Shown in pieces: positions 25,914-33,498 of a DNA stretch of 64,000 bases (position 1 is its first letter; each line of letters starts with the position of its first letter). Location: the NCBI RefSeq assembly GCF_000024365.1, contig NC_013235.1, forward strand, positions 5,270,001 through 5,334,000. Reading direction: 5' to 3'. A program made the position numbers and the translations under genes. The DNA comes from Nakamurella multipartita DSM 44233. Lineage in GTDB: Bacteria; Actinomycetota; Actinomycetes; Mycobacteriales; Nakamurellaceae. The notes under the pieces are model-generated. The model saw nothing but the letters and a program-made list of their open reading frames with translations, was not told the DNA's origin and made no database searches.

Positions 25914-26771
25914 ATGGGTTCGGACCAGCAGGTTGCGGTCGCCGACGGCCGCGTCCTGGGTTACCGCTGGTACGGCGCGGCCACCGGGCCCGTCGTGCTC
26001 AACTGCCACGGCGGCTTGGTCAACGGCCTGGACGTCGCTCCGTTCGACGCCGCGGCCGGCAAACTGGGCGTGCGGCTGCTGTCCCCGGACCGGCCGGGTC
26101 TGGGCAGCTCGACCGCGGCGCCCGGGCGCACCACCGGCGACTGGGCCACCGACGTCCGTGCCCTGCTGGACGCCCTGCAGATCCAGCGGGTGGCCGTGCT
26201 CGGCTGGTCGATGGGCGGTCAGTACGCGCTGGCCTGCGCGGCCCGGCTGCCCGACCGGGTCACCCGCACCGCCGTCGTCGCCGGTTGCCGACCGTTGGAC
26301 GACGCCGGCGCGTTCGGCGAGCTCAATTCCATGGATCACCGGCTCACCCTGCTGGCCCGGCACCATCCGCAGGTCGCCGGCACCACCTTCCGGGTGCTCG
26401 GCGGGGTCGCCCGGCACACCCCCGACGTGTGGGCCCACCTGACCCTGCGGGCCGCGGTGCCCAGCGAGGCGTCCACCCTGGAGGCATTGCCCGACCCGGG
26501 CATCGCCTCCGCCGCCGCGGCGGCACTGGAGGGCGGAACGGGGATGGTCGAGGAGTACCGGGCCTGGGTCCGGCCGTGGGGTTTCGAGTTGGCCGAGATC
26601 ACCGGTCCGGTGACCTTCTGGCACGGGGACGCCGACCAGCTGGTGCCGCCGGCCTGGAGCCGGGCGATGGCCGCCGCGGTGCCGCAGGGCCGCCTGGAAC
26701 TGATCGCCGGGGCCGGACATTTCCTGGGCTACACCCACACCGCCAACATCCTGCGCGGTCTCACCGGGTGA
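25914..26771 (+). CDS. Alpha/beta hydrolase
   Basis: Protein of 285 residues. The nucleophile elbow GWSMGG (Ser99), an acid in FWHGDADQLVPP and the catalytic His in IAGAGHFLG make a complete triad. NCHGGLVNG near residue 30 is the oxyanion-hole segment. A soluble esterase, lipase or haloperoxidase-like hydrolase, substrate unknown. A much longer open frame covers this region upstream but is antisense to the ABC exporter. The last 11 bp overlap the end of the convergent PH-like gene. Confidence 0.85.
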   Translation: MGSDQQVAVADGRVLGYRWYGAATGPVVLNCHGGLVNGLDVAPFDAAAGKLGVRLLSPDRPGLGSSTAAPGRTTGDWATDVRALLDALQIQRVAVLGWSMGGQYALACAARLPDRVTRTAVVAGCRPLDDAGAFGELNSMDHRLTLLARHHPQVAGTTFRVLGGVARHTPDVWAHLTLRAAVPSEASTLEALPDPGIASAAAAALEGGTGMVEEYRAWVRPWGFELAEITGPVTFWHGDADQLVPPAWSRAMAAAVPQGRLELIAGAGHFLGYTHTANILRGLTG

Positions 26772-27218
26772 TCGGGGCGGCGGATCCACCCGCCACCGCA
26801 GCACCGCCCAGCCGCCGGCGCTGGTACTCCAGCAGGGCCACCATCGACGCCGGGCTCTCGTCCGCGCGCGGCCGGAAGAACATGGCAGCAATCCGTCGCC
26901 CGGACACCAAGTGCACGTCGACCATGCTCGTCCCACGTGCCGCGAAATGGTCGATCTGCGACCAGGCCAGCCGGTGCCGCCGGCCGAGCCCGGTTCGCAG
27001 GTCGACCCCGGACGGGCGGACCACGATCCGGTTGATCTGGGCCAGGACGGTGTTGGCGATCAGGCCCAGCAGAATGAGCCCGAAGAACGTCGCCACCCAG
27101 CCGGACAGGCGGGTATTGGACAGGTTCACCACCCTCAACGGCAGAAGAGCAGCATCAGCAGCAGCTCCCGGCTCCCCCTCGGATTGCGCAGGACGATCAG
27201 GTCGCGCTCTTCCCCCAT
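26761..27218 (-). CDS. PH-domain-like membrane protein, apparent N-terminal frameshift
   Basis: The body of the protein has one membrane helix (LSGWVATFFGLILLGLIANTVL) followed by a PH-like module (RIVVRPSGVDLRTGLGRRHRL, AWSQIDHFAARG), typical of small actinobacterial bPH proteins. The natural N terminus appears to be in another frame: from the ATG at 27218, MGEERDLIVLRNPRGSRELL continues with strong GC-rich third positions until a TGA at 27135-27137, exactly where the body frame becomes good. The frame that stays open to a TTG at 27252 has poor codon use there. Either a one-base indel near 27137 or two overlapping reading frames (TTG at 27138, GTG at 27132). Overlaps the convergent hydrolase stop. 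Confidence 0.5.
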
Positions 27219-27261
27219 GCCCGGCGCTGTACCCGGACACCGAGCCCGACAATCGGCCGGA

Positions 27262-27594
27262 TCAGCCCTGGGGGATGTCGAACGCCGCCCGCTCGGCGGC
27301 CGGCACCAGGTCCTGGTACTCGGCGTGCCGCTGGATGAATCGCTTGACGAACGGGCAGTACGGCAGCACGGCGGCGCCCCGGGTGCGCATCTCGTCCAGG
27401 GCGTCCTTGATCAGCCAGGACGCCAGCCCGCGACCGCCGAACTCGTCACCGATCTCGGTGTGCACGAACGAGTAGCGATCCTCGCGCACGCGGTACTCGG
27501 TGAAGCCGGCCAGCACGCCGCCGGCATGGATCTCGAACCGGTGCTGCTCGGGGTTGTCGGTGACGGTGATCGCCGCGTCGTCGGTGGAGGTCAT
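27262..27594 (-). CDS. GNAT-like small N-acetyltransferase (YjdJ/NATD1 type)
   Basis: Protein of 110 residues. RFEIHAGGVLAGFTEYRV, then FVHTEIGDEFGGRGLASWLIKDAL and VLPYCPFVKRFIQRHAEYQDLV match the minimal GNAT group (PF14542) in which G-G-R-G-L contacts acetyl-CoA. The function of these single-domain proteins is generally unknown. Start ATG at 27594, 27 bp downstream of the moaE stop, so it may be a last gene of the moaC-mog-moaE transcript. Confidence 0.85.
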   Translation of the reverse strand: MTSTDDAAITVTDNPEQHRFEIHAGGVLAGFTEYRVREDRYSFVHTEIGDEFGGRGLASWLIKDALDEMRTRGAAVLPYCPFVKRFIQRHAEYQDLVPAAERAAFDIPQG

Positions 27595-27621
27595 CGGGGT
27601 CCCTTCTGTTTGCTGGTCACG

Positions 27622-28059
27622 TCAGGCCGAGCCGACCCATTCGTCGCTGCCGTCGCTGAACACCTGACGCTTCCACACCGGCAACCGGCGCTTCACCTCG
27701 TCCACCAGGTCCATGCAGGCCTCGAACGCCTCCCGCCGGTGCGCCCCGGAGGCGGCCGCGGCGAGCGCGATGTCGCCGACCCGCAGCAGGCCGACCCGGT
27801 GCGACACGGCGACCGCGATCACCCCCGGCCGGGCGGCGATCTCGGCGGCCACCTCGGCGACGATCGCGGCCGCCGTCGGGTGTTCGTGGTAGTCCAGCTC
27901 GGTGACCCCACGCCCGTCGTCGTGGTCACGAACGACGCCGGCGAAGCTGACGGTGGCACCGGCCGCGGGGTCCTGGACGGCGGCGTAGTGCTCGGCCGGG
28001 TCCAGCACCTCGCTGGTCACCCGGGTCAGCCCGACCCGGCCGGCCACGGCCCGGCTCAC
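27622..28059 (-). CDS. moaE: Molybdopterin synthase catalytic subunit MoaE
   Basis: Protein of 145 residues that transfers sulfur from MoaD thiocarboxylate to precursor Z. SFAGVVRDHDDG, ELDYHEHPTAAAIV, VAVSHRVGLLRVGD and EVKRRLPVWKRQVF (Lys123, Lys130 matching the catalytic lysines) are conserved. Its GTG start codon is provided by the last three bases of the IS110 element; upstream is an in-frame stop, so there is no longer start. An AAGGA sequence inside the IS end lies about ten bases upstream. Restoring the pre-insertion sequence gives an ATG that overlaps the mog stop. The gene should still be translated but now lies behind 1.5 kb of IS DNA. Confidence 0.9.
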   Translation of the reverse strand: MSRAVAGRVGLTRVTSEVLDPAEHYAAVQDPAAGATVSFAGVVRDHDDGRGVTELDYHEHPTAAAIVAEVAAEIAARPGVIAVAVSHRVGLLRVGDIALAAAASGAHRREAFEACMDLVDEVKRRLPVWKRQVFSDGSDEWVGSA

Positions 28060-28080
28060 TGGTGCACCATCCTTAGGTCA

Positions 28081-28285
28081 TCAATCCTCGAGGGGTTGGT
28101 GATGCGCCCGAGGTGCCGCCCGGTCATCGCCCAGCTCGCTGGACACGGTTGATGTCCACGATGAGATCTGCGAGATCTGGCGGTTCCCCGGGACGTGCCG
28201 ACCGTCGACAGGGCTGAGCGCCAAAGCTGCGTGCCGCGAGCGCCGATCAGTGAGCGAACCGGCAGACACGTCCCGGCACCATCGG
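28081..28285 (+). ncRNA. Predicted IS110 bridge RNA
   Basis: Non-coding region ahead of the transposase. A 5' hairpin (CCTCG 28086-28090 with CGAGG 28109-28113) is followed by two loops. The target loop is closed by CCGCC 28116-28120 with GGCGG 28179-28183. It contains GCCCGG 28118-28123, identical to the left target, and CGATGAG 28159-28165, complementary to right target CTCATCG. The donor loop is closed by a 10-bp stem (28188-28197 with 28267-28276). It contains ACAGGGCT 28208-28215, identical to the element's right end, and CAGTGAG 28248-28254, complementary to its left end CTCACTG. Left guide partly overlaps the closing stem, so exact pairing is approximate. RNA ends are estimates. Confidence 0.75.
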
Positions 28286-28334
28286 CACCGTACGAGGGCG
28301 CCTCCCCACTGGGACTAGCAGCGAGGAGGCTGAC

Positions 28335-29585
28335 GTGAAGTCTGCCAGCAACACCCTGCCCGACCAAGCACCCCAAGACCTGACCGCAGGCCTGGACTGG
28401 GCCCGCGACGACCACGCCGTGTCGATCGTCAACGACCGCGGCCGCGAGATTGCCCGGCACACCATCGAGCACACCGCCGCCGGACTGATCGAACTCGTGG
28501 CCGTGCTCACCCGCGCCGGCTGCCAGGAGGTCGCGATCGAACGCCCCGACGGGCCCGTGGTCGACGCCCTTCTCGGCGCCGGTGTGACCGTGGTCGTGAT
28601 CAGCCCGAACCAGGTCAAGAACCTGCGTGGCCGGTACGGCTCGGCCGGCAACAAGGACGACCGGTTCGACGCCTACGTGCTCGCCGACACCCTGCGCACC
28701 GACCGGTCCCGGCTGCGGCCACTGGTGCCCGACGCACCGGAAACCGTCGCGCTGCGCCGAATCGTCCGCGCTCGCCGCGATCTGGTCGCCCACCGCGTGG
28801 CCCTGGCCAACCAACTGCGCGCCCACCTTCGCCTGGTCTTCCCCGGTGCGGTCGGCCTGTTCCGGCAGATCGACTCGCTGATCACTCTGGCGTTCCTGAC
28901 CCGTTTCCCGACCCAGGACAAAGCCGACTGGCTCACCCCGACCAGACTCGGCCGGTGGCTGTCCTCGGTCGGCTACTCCGGACGCACCGACCCGGCCGCG
29001 TTGCACGCCCATCTGACCGCCGCACCCCGCGGCGCCGCCGGCGACCAGACGGCGTACACCGCGATCACCGCATCCTCCGTTGCCCTGCTCACCGCGATGG
29101 TTACCCAGATCAAGGCTCTGGAAGCCCAGATCAGCGCCCAGCTCGACGCGCACGCCGACCAACACATCTTCACCAGCCTGCCCCGCTCGGGCCGCGTCCG
29201 GGCCGCCCGGCTGCTCGCCGAGATCGGCGACTGCCGAGCCAAGTTCCCCACCCCGGAAGCGTTGATCTGCCTGGCCGGTGTCGCCCCGTCCACCCGCCAG
29301 TCCGGAAAGATCCGCGTCGTGGCGTTCCGATGGGCCTGCGACAAACAACTCCGCGACGCCGTCTGCGACTTCGCCGGCGACTCGATCAAGGCCAATCCCT
29401 GGGCAGCCGATCTCTACCGAAGAGCCAGAGCACGAGGTCACGACCACCCCCACGCCGTCCGGGTCCTGGCCCGTGCCTGGCTGACCGTCATCTGGCACTG
29501 CTGGCAGGACGGCGTGCGCTACGACCCGGCAGAACACCGGGCCCTGCAACGCCTCCTCAACCAAGATCAAAAAAGGGCGGCTTGA
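28335..29585 (+). CDS. IS110 family transposase (DEDD recombinase)
   Basis: Intact protein of 416 residues. The N-terminal RuvC-like domain has AGLDWARDDHAVSIV (Asp), VAIERPDGPVVDALL (Glu) and KDDRFDAYVLADTLR (Asp pair). The C-terminal Transposase_20 domain has LPRSGRVRAARLLAEIGD and LAGVAPSTRQSGK, with the conserved catalytic serine region after it. IS110 enzymes are guided by a bridge RNA encoded at the element end. The GTG start at 28335 is preceded by GAGGAGG. No frameshift, so probably functional. Confidence 0.95.
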   Translation: MKSASNTLPDQAPQDLTAGLDWARDDHAVSIVNDRGREIARHTIEHTAAGLIELVAVLTRAGCQEVAIERPDGPVVDALLGAGVTVVVISPNQVKNLRGRYGSAGNKDDRFDAYVLADTLRTDRSRLRPLVPDAPETVALRRIVRARRDLVAHRVALANQLRAHLRLVFPGAVGLFRQIDSLITLAFLTRFPTQDKADWLTPTRLGRWLSSVGYSGRTDPAALHAHLTAAPRGAAGDQTAYTAITASSVALLTAMVTQIKALEAQISAQLDAHADQHIFTSLPRSGRVRAARLLAEIGDCRAKFPTPEALICLAGVAPSTRQSGKIRVVAFRWACDKQLRDAVCDFAGDSIKANPWAADLYRRARARGHDHPHAVRVLARAWLTVIWHCWQDGVRYDPAEHRALQRLLNQDQKRAA

Positions 29586-29596
29586 CACAGGGCTTC

Positions 29597-30067
29597 TCAT
29601 CGGTGGTCCCCGCCGCGGATCTGATCCAGCGCGTGGTCCAGCACCCGGTCCAGCACGACCAGTCCGTCGCGGACCCCGCCGGTCGACCCGGGCAGGTTCA
29701 CCACCAGGGTGTGGCCGGCCACCCCGGCCAGCCCGCGGGACAGGATCGCCGAGGGCACCTGCTCGCTGCCCTGGGCGCGGATCGCGGCGGCCAGGCCGGG
29801 GATCTGCAGGTCCAGCACGGCCGCGGTCTCCTCCGGGGTCGTGTCGGTCGGCGTGATCCCGGTGCCCCCGGAGGTGATCACCAGATCGGCCCCGATCGCG
29901 TCCCGCAGCGCCGCCCCCACCTCGGCACCGTCGGCCCGCACCCACGGCCCGGTGACGTCGAAACCTCTTTCGCTCAGCCATGTGTGGATGACCGGGCCGG
30001 TCCGGTCCGGGTAGATCCCGGCGGCCGCCCGGGTCGAGGCGATGATCACCACCGCGGTCCGGCTCAT
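29597..30067 (-). CDS. mog: MogA/MoaB-type molybdopterin adenylyltransferase
   Basis: Protein of 156 residues that adenylates molybdopterin before metal insertion. The MoCF_biosynth pattern VITSGGTGITPTDTTPEETA and VVNLPGSTGGVRDGL are clear. The ATG at 30067 overlaps the moaC stop (ATGA), so the two are coupled. The TGA stop at 29597-29599 uses bases of the CT core at the IS110 junction and is preserved. Before the insertion its last bases overlapped the moaE start in the same ATGA arrangement. Confidence 0.9.
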   Translation of the reverse strand: MSRTAVVIIASTRAAAGIYPDRTGPVIHTWLSERGFDVTGPWVRADGAEVGAALRDAIGADLVITSGGTGITPTDTTPEETAAVLDLQIPGLAAAIRAQGSEQVPSAILSRGLAGVAGHTLVVNLPGSTGGVRDGLVVLDRVLDHALDQIRGGDHR

Positions 30068-30558
30068 CGGTCGCCCGGCCGGGTCCAGGAGCCGGTCTTG
30101 CCGCCCTCCTTGCGCTCGACGCGGACCGCGTCGAGCACGGCGGCCGGGTCGACCGCCTTGACCATGTCGTGCAGGGTCAGGCCGGCCACCGCGACGGCGG
30201 TCAGCGCCTCCATCTCGACCCCGGTGCGATCGGTGGTCCGGACCCGGGCGGCGATGCGTACCTCGGCCGGCCCGACGTCCAGCTCGACGGTGACCCCAGA
30301 GATCGCGATCGGGTGGCACAGCGGGACCAGGTCGGGGGTGCGCTTGGCCGCCATGATGCCGGCGATCCGGGCCGTGGCCAGCGCGTCACCCTTGGGCAGG
30401 GCACTCTGCCGCAGCAGGTCGGCCACCTCAGGGGTGGTCCGCAGGACGCCGGTGGCCAGCGCCTCCCGGGCCGAGACGTCTTTGGCCGAGACGTCCACCA
30501 TGCGGGCGGCGCCGGTGGCATCGACGTGGGTGAGCGTGGGCGGTTCCGGGGCAGGCAC
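30064..30558 (-). CDS. moaC: Cyclic pyranopterin monophosphate synthase MoaC
   Basis: Protein of about 164 residues that converts the MoaA product to cyclic pyranopterin monophosphate. THVDATGAARMVDVS, KGDALATARIAGIMAAKRTP, LVPLCHPIAI and GVEMEALTAVAVAGLTLHDMVKAVD are all canonical. The start is GTG at 30558; TACCAT lies seven bases upstream and could be the -10 box of a leaderless transcript. First gene of the original moaC-mog-moaE operon. The 24-bp gap to the LacI stop holds nothing else. Confidence 0.93.
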   Translation of the reverse strand: MPAPEPPTLTHVDATGAARMVDVSAKDVSAREALATGVLRTTPEVADLLRQSALPKGDALATARIAGIMAAKRTPDLVPLCHPIAISGVTVELDVGPAEVRIAARVRTTDRTGVEMEALTAVAVAGLTLHDMVKAVDPAAVLDAVRVERKEGGKTGSWTRPGDR

Positions 30559-30581
30559 GAGGGCGATGGTAACGGGGCCGA

Positions 30582-31574
30582 TCAGGCGGCCGGTCCCATG
30601 CGGGCCCGTTGGCAGCAGCCGCGACGGACCAGGGTGACCGGCAGCACGACCTGCCGGGGCAGCCGCTTGTCGGGCTCGTCGATGCGCCGGAACAACCGCT
30701 GCGCGGCCTGGTTGCCCAGCTCGGTGGGGTCCTGCTCCACGACCGACACCGGCGGGGTGAGGGCGTCGGCCATCGGGAAGTCGCCGAATCCGAGCACCAC
30801 GATCTCGCTGCGGCCGGCCGCGTGCAGCTGGCGGACGATCGGCATCGAGCAACTGGGATTGGCCGAGAAGATCGCGGTCGGCGGATCCGGCAGGGCCAGC
30901 AGCCGCGGCACCACGGGCACCCGGTGGGCTCCCCAGGACACCAGGAACGGGTCCATGCCCACCCCACCGTCGAACAGGGTCAGCTCGTAGGTGGTGCGAC
31001 GGCGGGCAGTGGTGGGCACCGTGATCGAGTCGCCGGCGAAGGCGATCCGGCGGTGCCCGTGGTCGAGTAGGTGGGTGATGGCCAGCCGGGTGCCGCCGTT
31101 GTCGTCGTGCACCACGTAGGCGGCCGAAAGCTTGCGGGGGCGGCGGTCCAGGAACACCATGCTGGTGCGTTCCCGCCACGGCTTGAGATAGGACTGGTCA
31201 TCGGCGACGGGGGCAAGCAGCAGCCCGACCACGTTGCGGGCCAGCAGGGCCTCGACCGCCGCCTGCTCGCCGTCCGGGTCCTCGCCCAGGCAGGTCAGGT
31301 ACATCGCCACGCCGCGGTCCCGGGCGATCCGTTCGACCGCCTCCACCACGTAGCCGAAGAAGCCGGTGACCGCGGGCACCGCGACCCCGATCGCCGCGTC
31401 CTGGCCGGAGCGGAAGCTGCGGGCCATCACGTTGGGCACGTACTGCAGCTCGTCGACGGCCTGCAGGACGCGGGCCCGGACGTCGTCGGAGACGTAGCGG
31501 TCGTTGTTCATCACCCGGGAAACGGTCTTGGCGCTGACCCCCGCCACCCTGGCCACGTCGCGCATCGTGCTCAC
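30582..31574 (-). CDS. LacI family transcriptional regulator
   Basis: Protein of 330 residues. The N-terminal helix-turn-helix TMRDVARVAGVSAKTVSRVMNNDRYVSDDVRARV is classic, followed by the hinge and a periplasmic-binding-protein-like effector domain (FLDRRP, ITHLLDHGHRRIAFAGD). It is divergent from the PTS genes, and the gap contains three copies of TGTCACCGGTGACA-type palindromes, so it most likely represses both itself and the PTS operon. A sugar or sugar phosphate is the expected inducer. The start is the ATG at 31574; MSTMRDVA could also begin at the second Met. Confidence 0.92.
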   Translation of the reverse strand: MSTMRDVARVAGVSAKTVSRVMNNDRYVSDDVRARVLQAVDELQYVPNVMARSFRSGQDAAIGVAVPAVTGFFGYVVEAVERIARDRGVAMYLTCLGEDPDGEQAAVEALLARNVVGLLLAPVADDQSYLKPWRERTSMVFLDRRPRKLSAAYVVHDDNGGTRLAITHLLDHGHRRIAFAGDSITVPTTARRRTTYELTLFDGGVGMDPFLVSWGAHRVPVVPRLLALPDPPTAIFSANPSCSMPIVRQLHAAGRSEIVVLGFGDFPMADALTPPVSVVEQDPTELGNQAAQRLFRRIDEPDKRLPRQVVLPVTLVRRGCCQRARMGPAA

Positions 31575-31671
31575 CGGCCGAACCTCCCGCGGCGACCCAG
31601 CCCGCTGATGCGGCGCTCCCGAACCCAGTGCCGATTGCCGGCCATCCGCCGGCGCTCGTCCGGCGTCAGTA

Positions 31672-31685
31672 TGTCACCGATGACA
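31672..31685. promoter_or_regulatory. LacI operator box 1
   Basis: TGTCACCGATGACA, one base off the perfect palindrome. It is the copy nearest the LacI gene. Confidence 0.75.
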
Positions 31686-31695
31686 GGAGCCGGTC

Positions 31696-31709
31696 TGTCA
31701 CCGGTGACA
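31696..31709. promoter_or_regulatory. LacI operator box 2
   Basis: TGTCACCGGTGACA, a perfect 14-bp palindrome, 24 bp from box 1 start to start. Confidence 0.8.
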
Positions 31710-31728
31710 GAAATTTGAAAAAGTTCTC

Positions 31729-31742
31729 TGTCACCGGTGACA
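31729..31742. promoter_or_regulatory. LacI operator box 3
   Basis: TGTCACCGGTGACA, identical to box 2, 33 bp away start to start (about three helical turns), overlapping the putative -10 region of the PTS promoter. Confidence 0.8.
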
Positions 31743-31931
31743 TAACCGCTCCGGATGCCTTACAGTTCCAACCGTTGAGACCTGCGTCACCGTCGGGGCC
31801 CGTCGCCGAATGGGTTCGGTCGCGCCGTCCTGACCATCGAAAGCCCTTCCGGGACAACCTGAATGGGCAGCAGAAGCTCGTTCGCGGACCACCTTTGACG
31901 ATCCGCGCCTGCCCGAGGAAGGGGACCAGTT

Positions 31932-33458
31932 GTGAGTACCGAAGCGGCGCCCGCCAGCAAGACGTCGAGTACCCGAGTAGCGGTCCAGAAGTTCGGCACG
32001 TTCCTGTCCGGGATGATCATGCCCAATATCGCGGCGTTCATCGCGTGGGGTTTGATCACTGCTCTGTTCATCGAGAAGGGGCCGTTCCCGATCGCGGTGA
32101 TCGGCGGGTTCGGTGTCGATGCGGACGGGGTGGCCAATCCGGGGTTGGTCGGGCCGATGGTTCGGTACATGTTGCCGATCCTGATCGCCGCGCAGGGCGG
32201 CCGGATGATCTACGGGGTGCGTGGCGCGGTGGTCGCGGTCGTCGCGACGATGGGCGTGATCATGTGCACGCCGCAGCCGATGTTCCTCGGCGCGATGGTG
32301 ATGGGCCCGTTGGCGGCCTGGCTGATGAAGAAGTTGGACTCGGTCTGGGACGGCAAGATCAAGCCCGGTTTCGAGATGCTGGTCAACAACTTCTCCGCGG
32401 GTTTCCTGTCCGCCGGGTTGGCCATCGCCAGCTTCTACGTGTTCGGGCCGATCATCGAGGGTCTGTCCTCGGCGTTGGGCACCGGGGTGGACTGGCTGAT
32501 CTCGCACAGCTTGTTGCCATTGGCCAGTTTGATCATCGAACCGGCCAAGGTGTTGTTCTTGAACAACGCGATCAACCATGGGGTGCTGACCCCGCTGGGC
32601 ATCAACCAGTCGGCCGAGACCGGGCAGTCGATCCTGTTCCTGCTGGAGGCCAACCCCGGTCCGGGTGTCGGTCTGTTGATCGCGTACTCGATCTTCGGGA
32701 CCGGCCTGGCCAAGAGCACTGCCCCGGCCGCGGCGATCATCCAGTTCTTCGGTGGGATCCACGAGATCTACTTCCCGTACGTGCTGATGAAGCCGCTGAC
32801 CCTGATCGCGACGATCGCCGGCGGCATGGTCGGCATCTTGACCCTGACCATCTTCAACGCCGGATTGCGGGCGCCGGCCGCGCCCGGGTCGATCATCGCG
32901 GTGTTGATCCAGACACCGGGCAGCAGCCTGGTCGGGGTGTTGTTGTCGGTGACGTTGGCCGCGGTGACCAGTTTCGTGATCGCCTCGATCATCCTCAAGG
33001 CCAGTAAGAAGACCGAGGAGAGTGGTGATCTCGCGCAGGCCACGGCCAAGATGGAAGGGATGAAGGGCAAGAAGAGCGCTGTTTCCGGGGTGCTCACCGA
33101 CATCGAGGCGCAGAAGGAGGAGGCCGACGAGGCCCGCGAGGCCGCGACCCGGTCGGCGCCGATCCACAAGATCGTGTTCGCCTGCGACGCCGGGATGGGT
33201 TCGTCCGCGATGGGTGCCTCGGTGCTGCGGAACAAGATCAAGAAGGCCGGGTTCGCCGACATCACCGTGGTCAACGTGGCCATCGCGAACCTGGTCGATG
33301 ATGTCGATCTGATCGTGACCCATCAGGACCTGACCACCCGGGCTCGGGACAAGGCCCCCCACGCCCAGCACGTCTCGGTGGCCAACTTCATGAACAGCCC
33401 CAAGTACGACGAGATCGTCGAGGAACTGCGGACCACCAACGCCGCCGCCTCGAGCTGA
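31932..33458 (+). CDS. mtlA: PTS mannitol-type transporter subunit IICB
   Basis: Protein of 508 residues. The first 350 form the IIC membrane domain (FGTFLSGMIMPNIAAFIAWG, then PTLLEAN-like ILFLLEANPGPGVGLLIAYS and KSTAPAAAIIQFFGGIHEIYFPYV). After a charged linker the IIB domain carries KIVFACDAGMGSSAMGASVL with phospho-Cys near residue 418. This closely follows MtlA of Gram-positive bacteria, so mannitol or a similar hexitol is the likely substrate, taken up and phosphorylated using the separate IIA protein. Start GTG at 31932. Codon use favours TTG and G-ending codons more than its neighbours. No mannitol-1-phosphate dehydrogenase lies nearby. Confidence 0.88.
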   Translation: MSTEAAPASKTSSTRVAVQKFGTFLSGMIMPNIAAFIAWGLITALFIEKGPFPIAVIGGFGVDADGVANPGLVGPMVRYMLPILIAAQGGRMIYGVRGAVVAVVATMGVIMCTPQPMFLGAMVMGPLAAWLMKKLDSVWDGKIKPGFEMLVNNFSAGFLSAGLAIASFYVFGPIIEGLSSALGTGVDWLISHSLLPLASLIIEPAKVLFLNNAINHGVLTPLGINQSAETGQSILFLLEANPGPGVGLLIAYSIFGTGLAKSTAPAAAIIQFFGGIHEIYFPYVLMKPLTLIATIAGGMVGILTLTIFNAGLRAPAAPGSIIAVLIQTPGSSLVGVLLSVTLAAVTSFVIASIILKASKKTEESGDLAQATAKMEGMKGKKSAVSGVLTDIEAQKEEADEAREAATRSAPIHKIVFACDAGMGSSAMGASVLRNKIKKAGFADITVVNVAIANLVDDVDLIVTHQDLTTRARDKAPHAQHVSVANFMNSPKYDEIVEELRTTNAAASS

Positions 33459-33498
33459 CCACGCCGCATCCCTGCGCCCGAATCAAGGAGACAACCAC

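Larger units (their letters stand above)
28057..29597 (+). mobile_element. IS110-family element inserted in the mog/moaE junction
   Basis: An element of 1541 bp without terminal inverted repeats, bounded by CT dinucleotides (28055-28056 and 29596-29597), as expected for IS110 recombination at a CT core. Deleting it with one CT gives CGGCT joined to CATCGG, which restores a perfect ATGA stop/start overlap of mog and moaE. It carries one transposase gene on the plus strand and a 275-base non-coding left end that fits a bridge RNA. The boundaries are inferred from the restored target and agree with guide matches. Confidence 0.85.
31575..31931. other. Divergent regulatory region of the PTS locus
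   Basis: This 357-bp gap holds three LacI-type operators in 31672-31742. A weak promoter is possible, with TTGAAA at 31715-31720 and TGACAT at 31738-31743, spaced 17 bp and overlapping the third operator. It is followed by a leader of about 180 bases. The leader 31750-31920 shows no obvious riboswitch or coding frame. Confidence 0.6.

Noticed and set aside
23913-26771. A 952-codon plus-strand open frame across the ABC exporter
   Set aside because: It is antisense to a gene with clear ABC motifs; only its last 285 codons (alpha/beta hydrolase) are real. High GC keeps shadow frames open.
28056-29981. A 641-codon minus-strand frame joining mog to the IS110 region
   Set aside because: It is out of frame with mog and antisense to the transposase; no domain matches.
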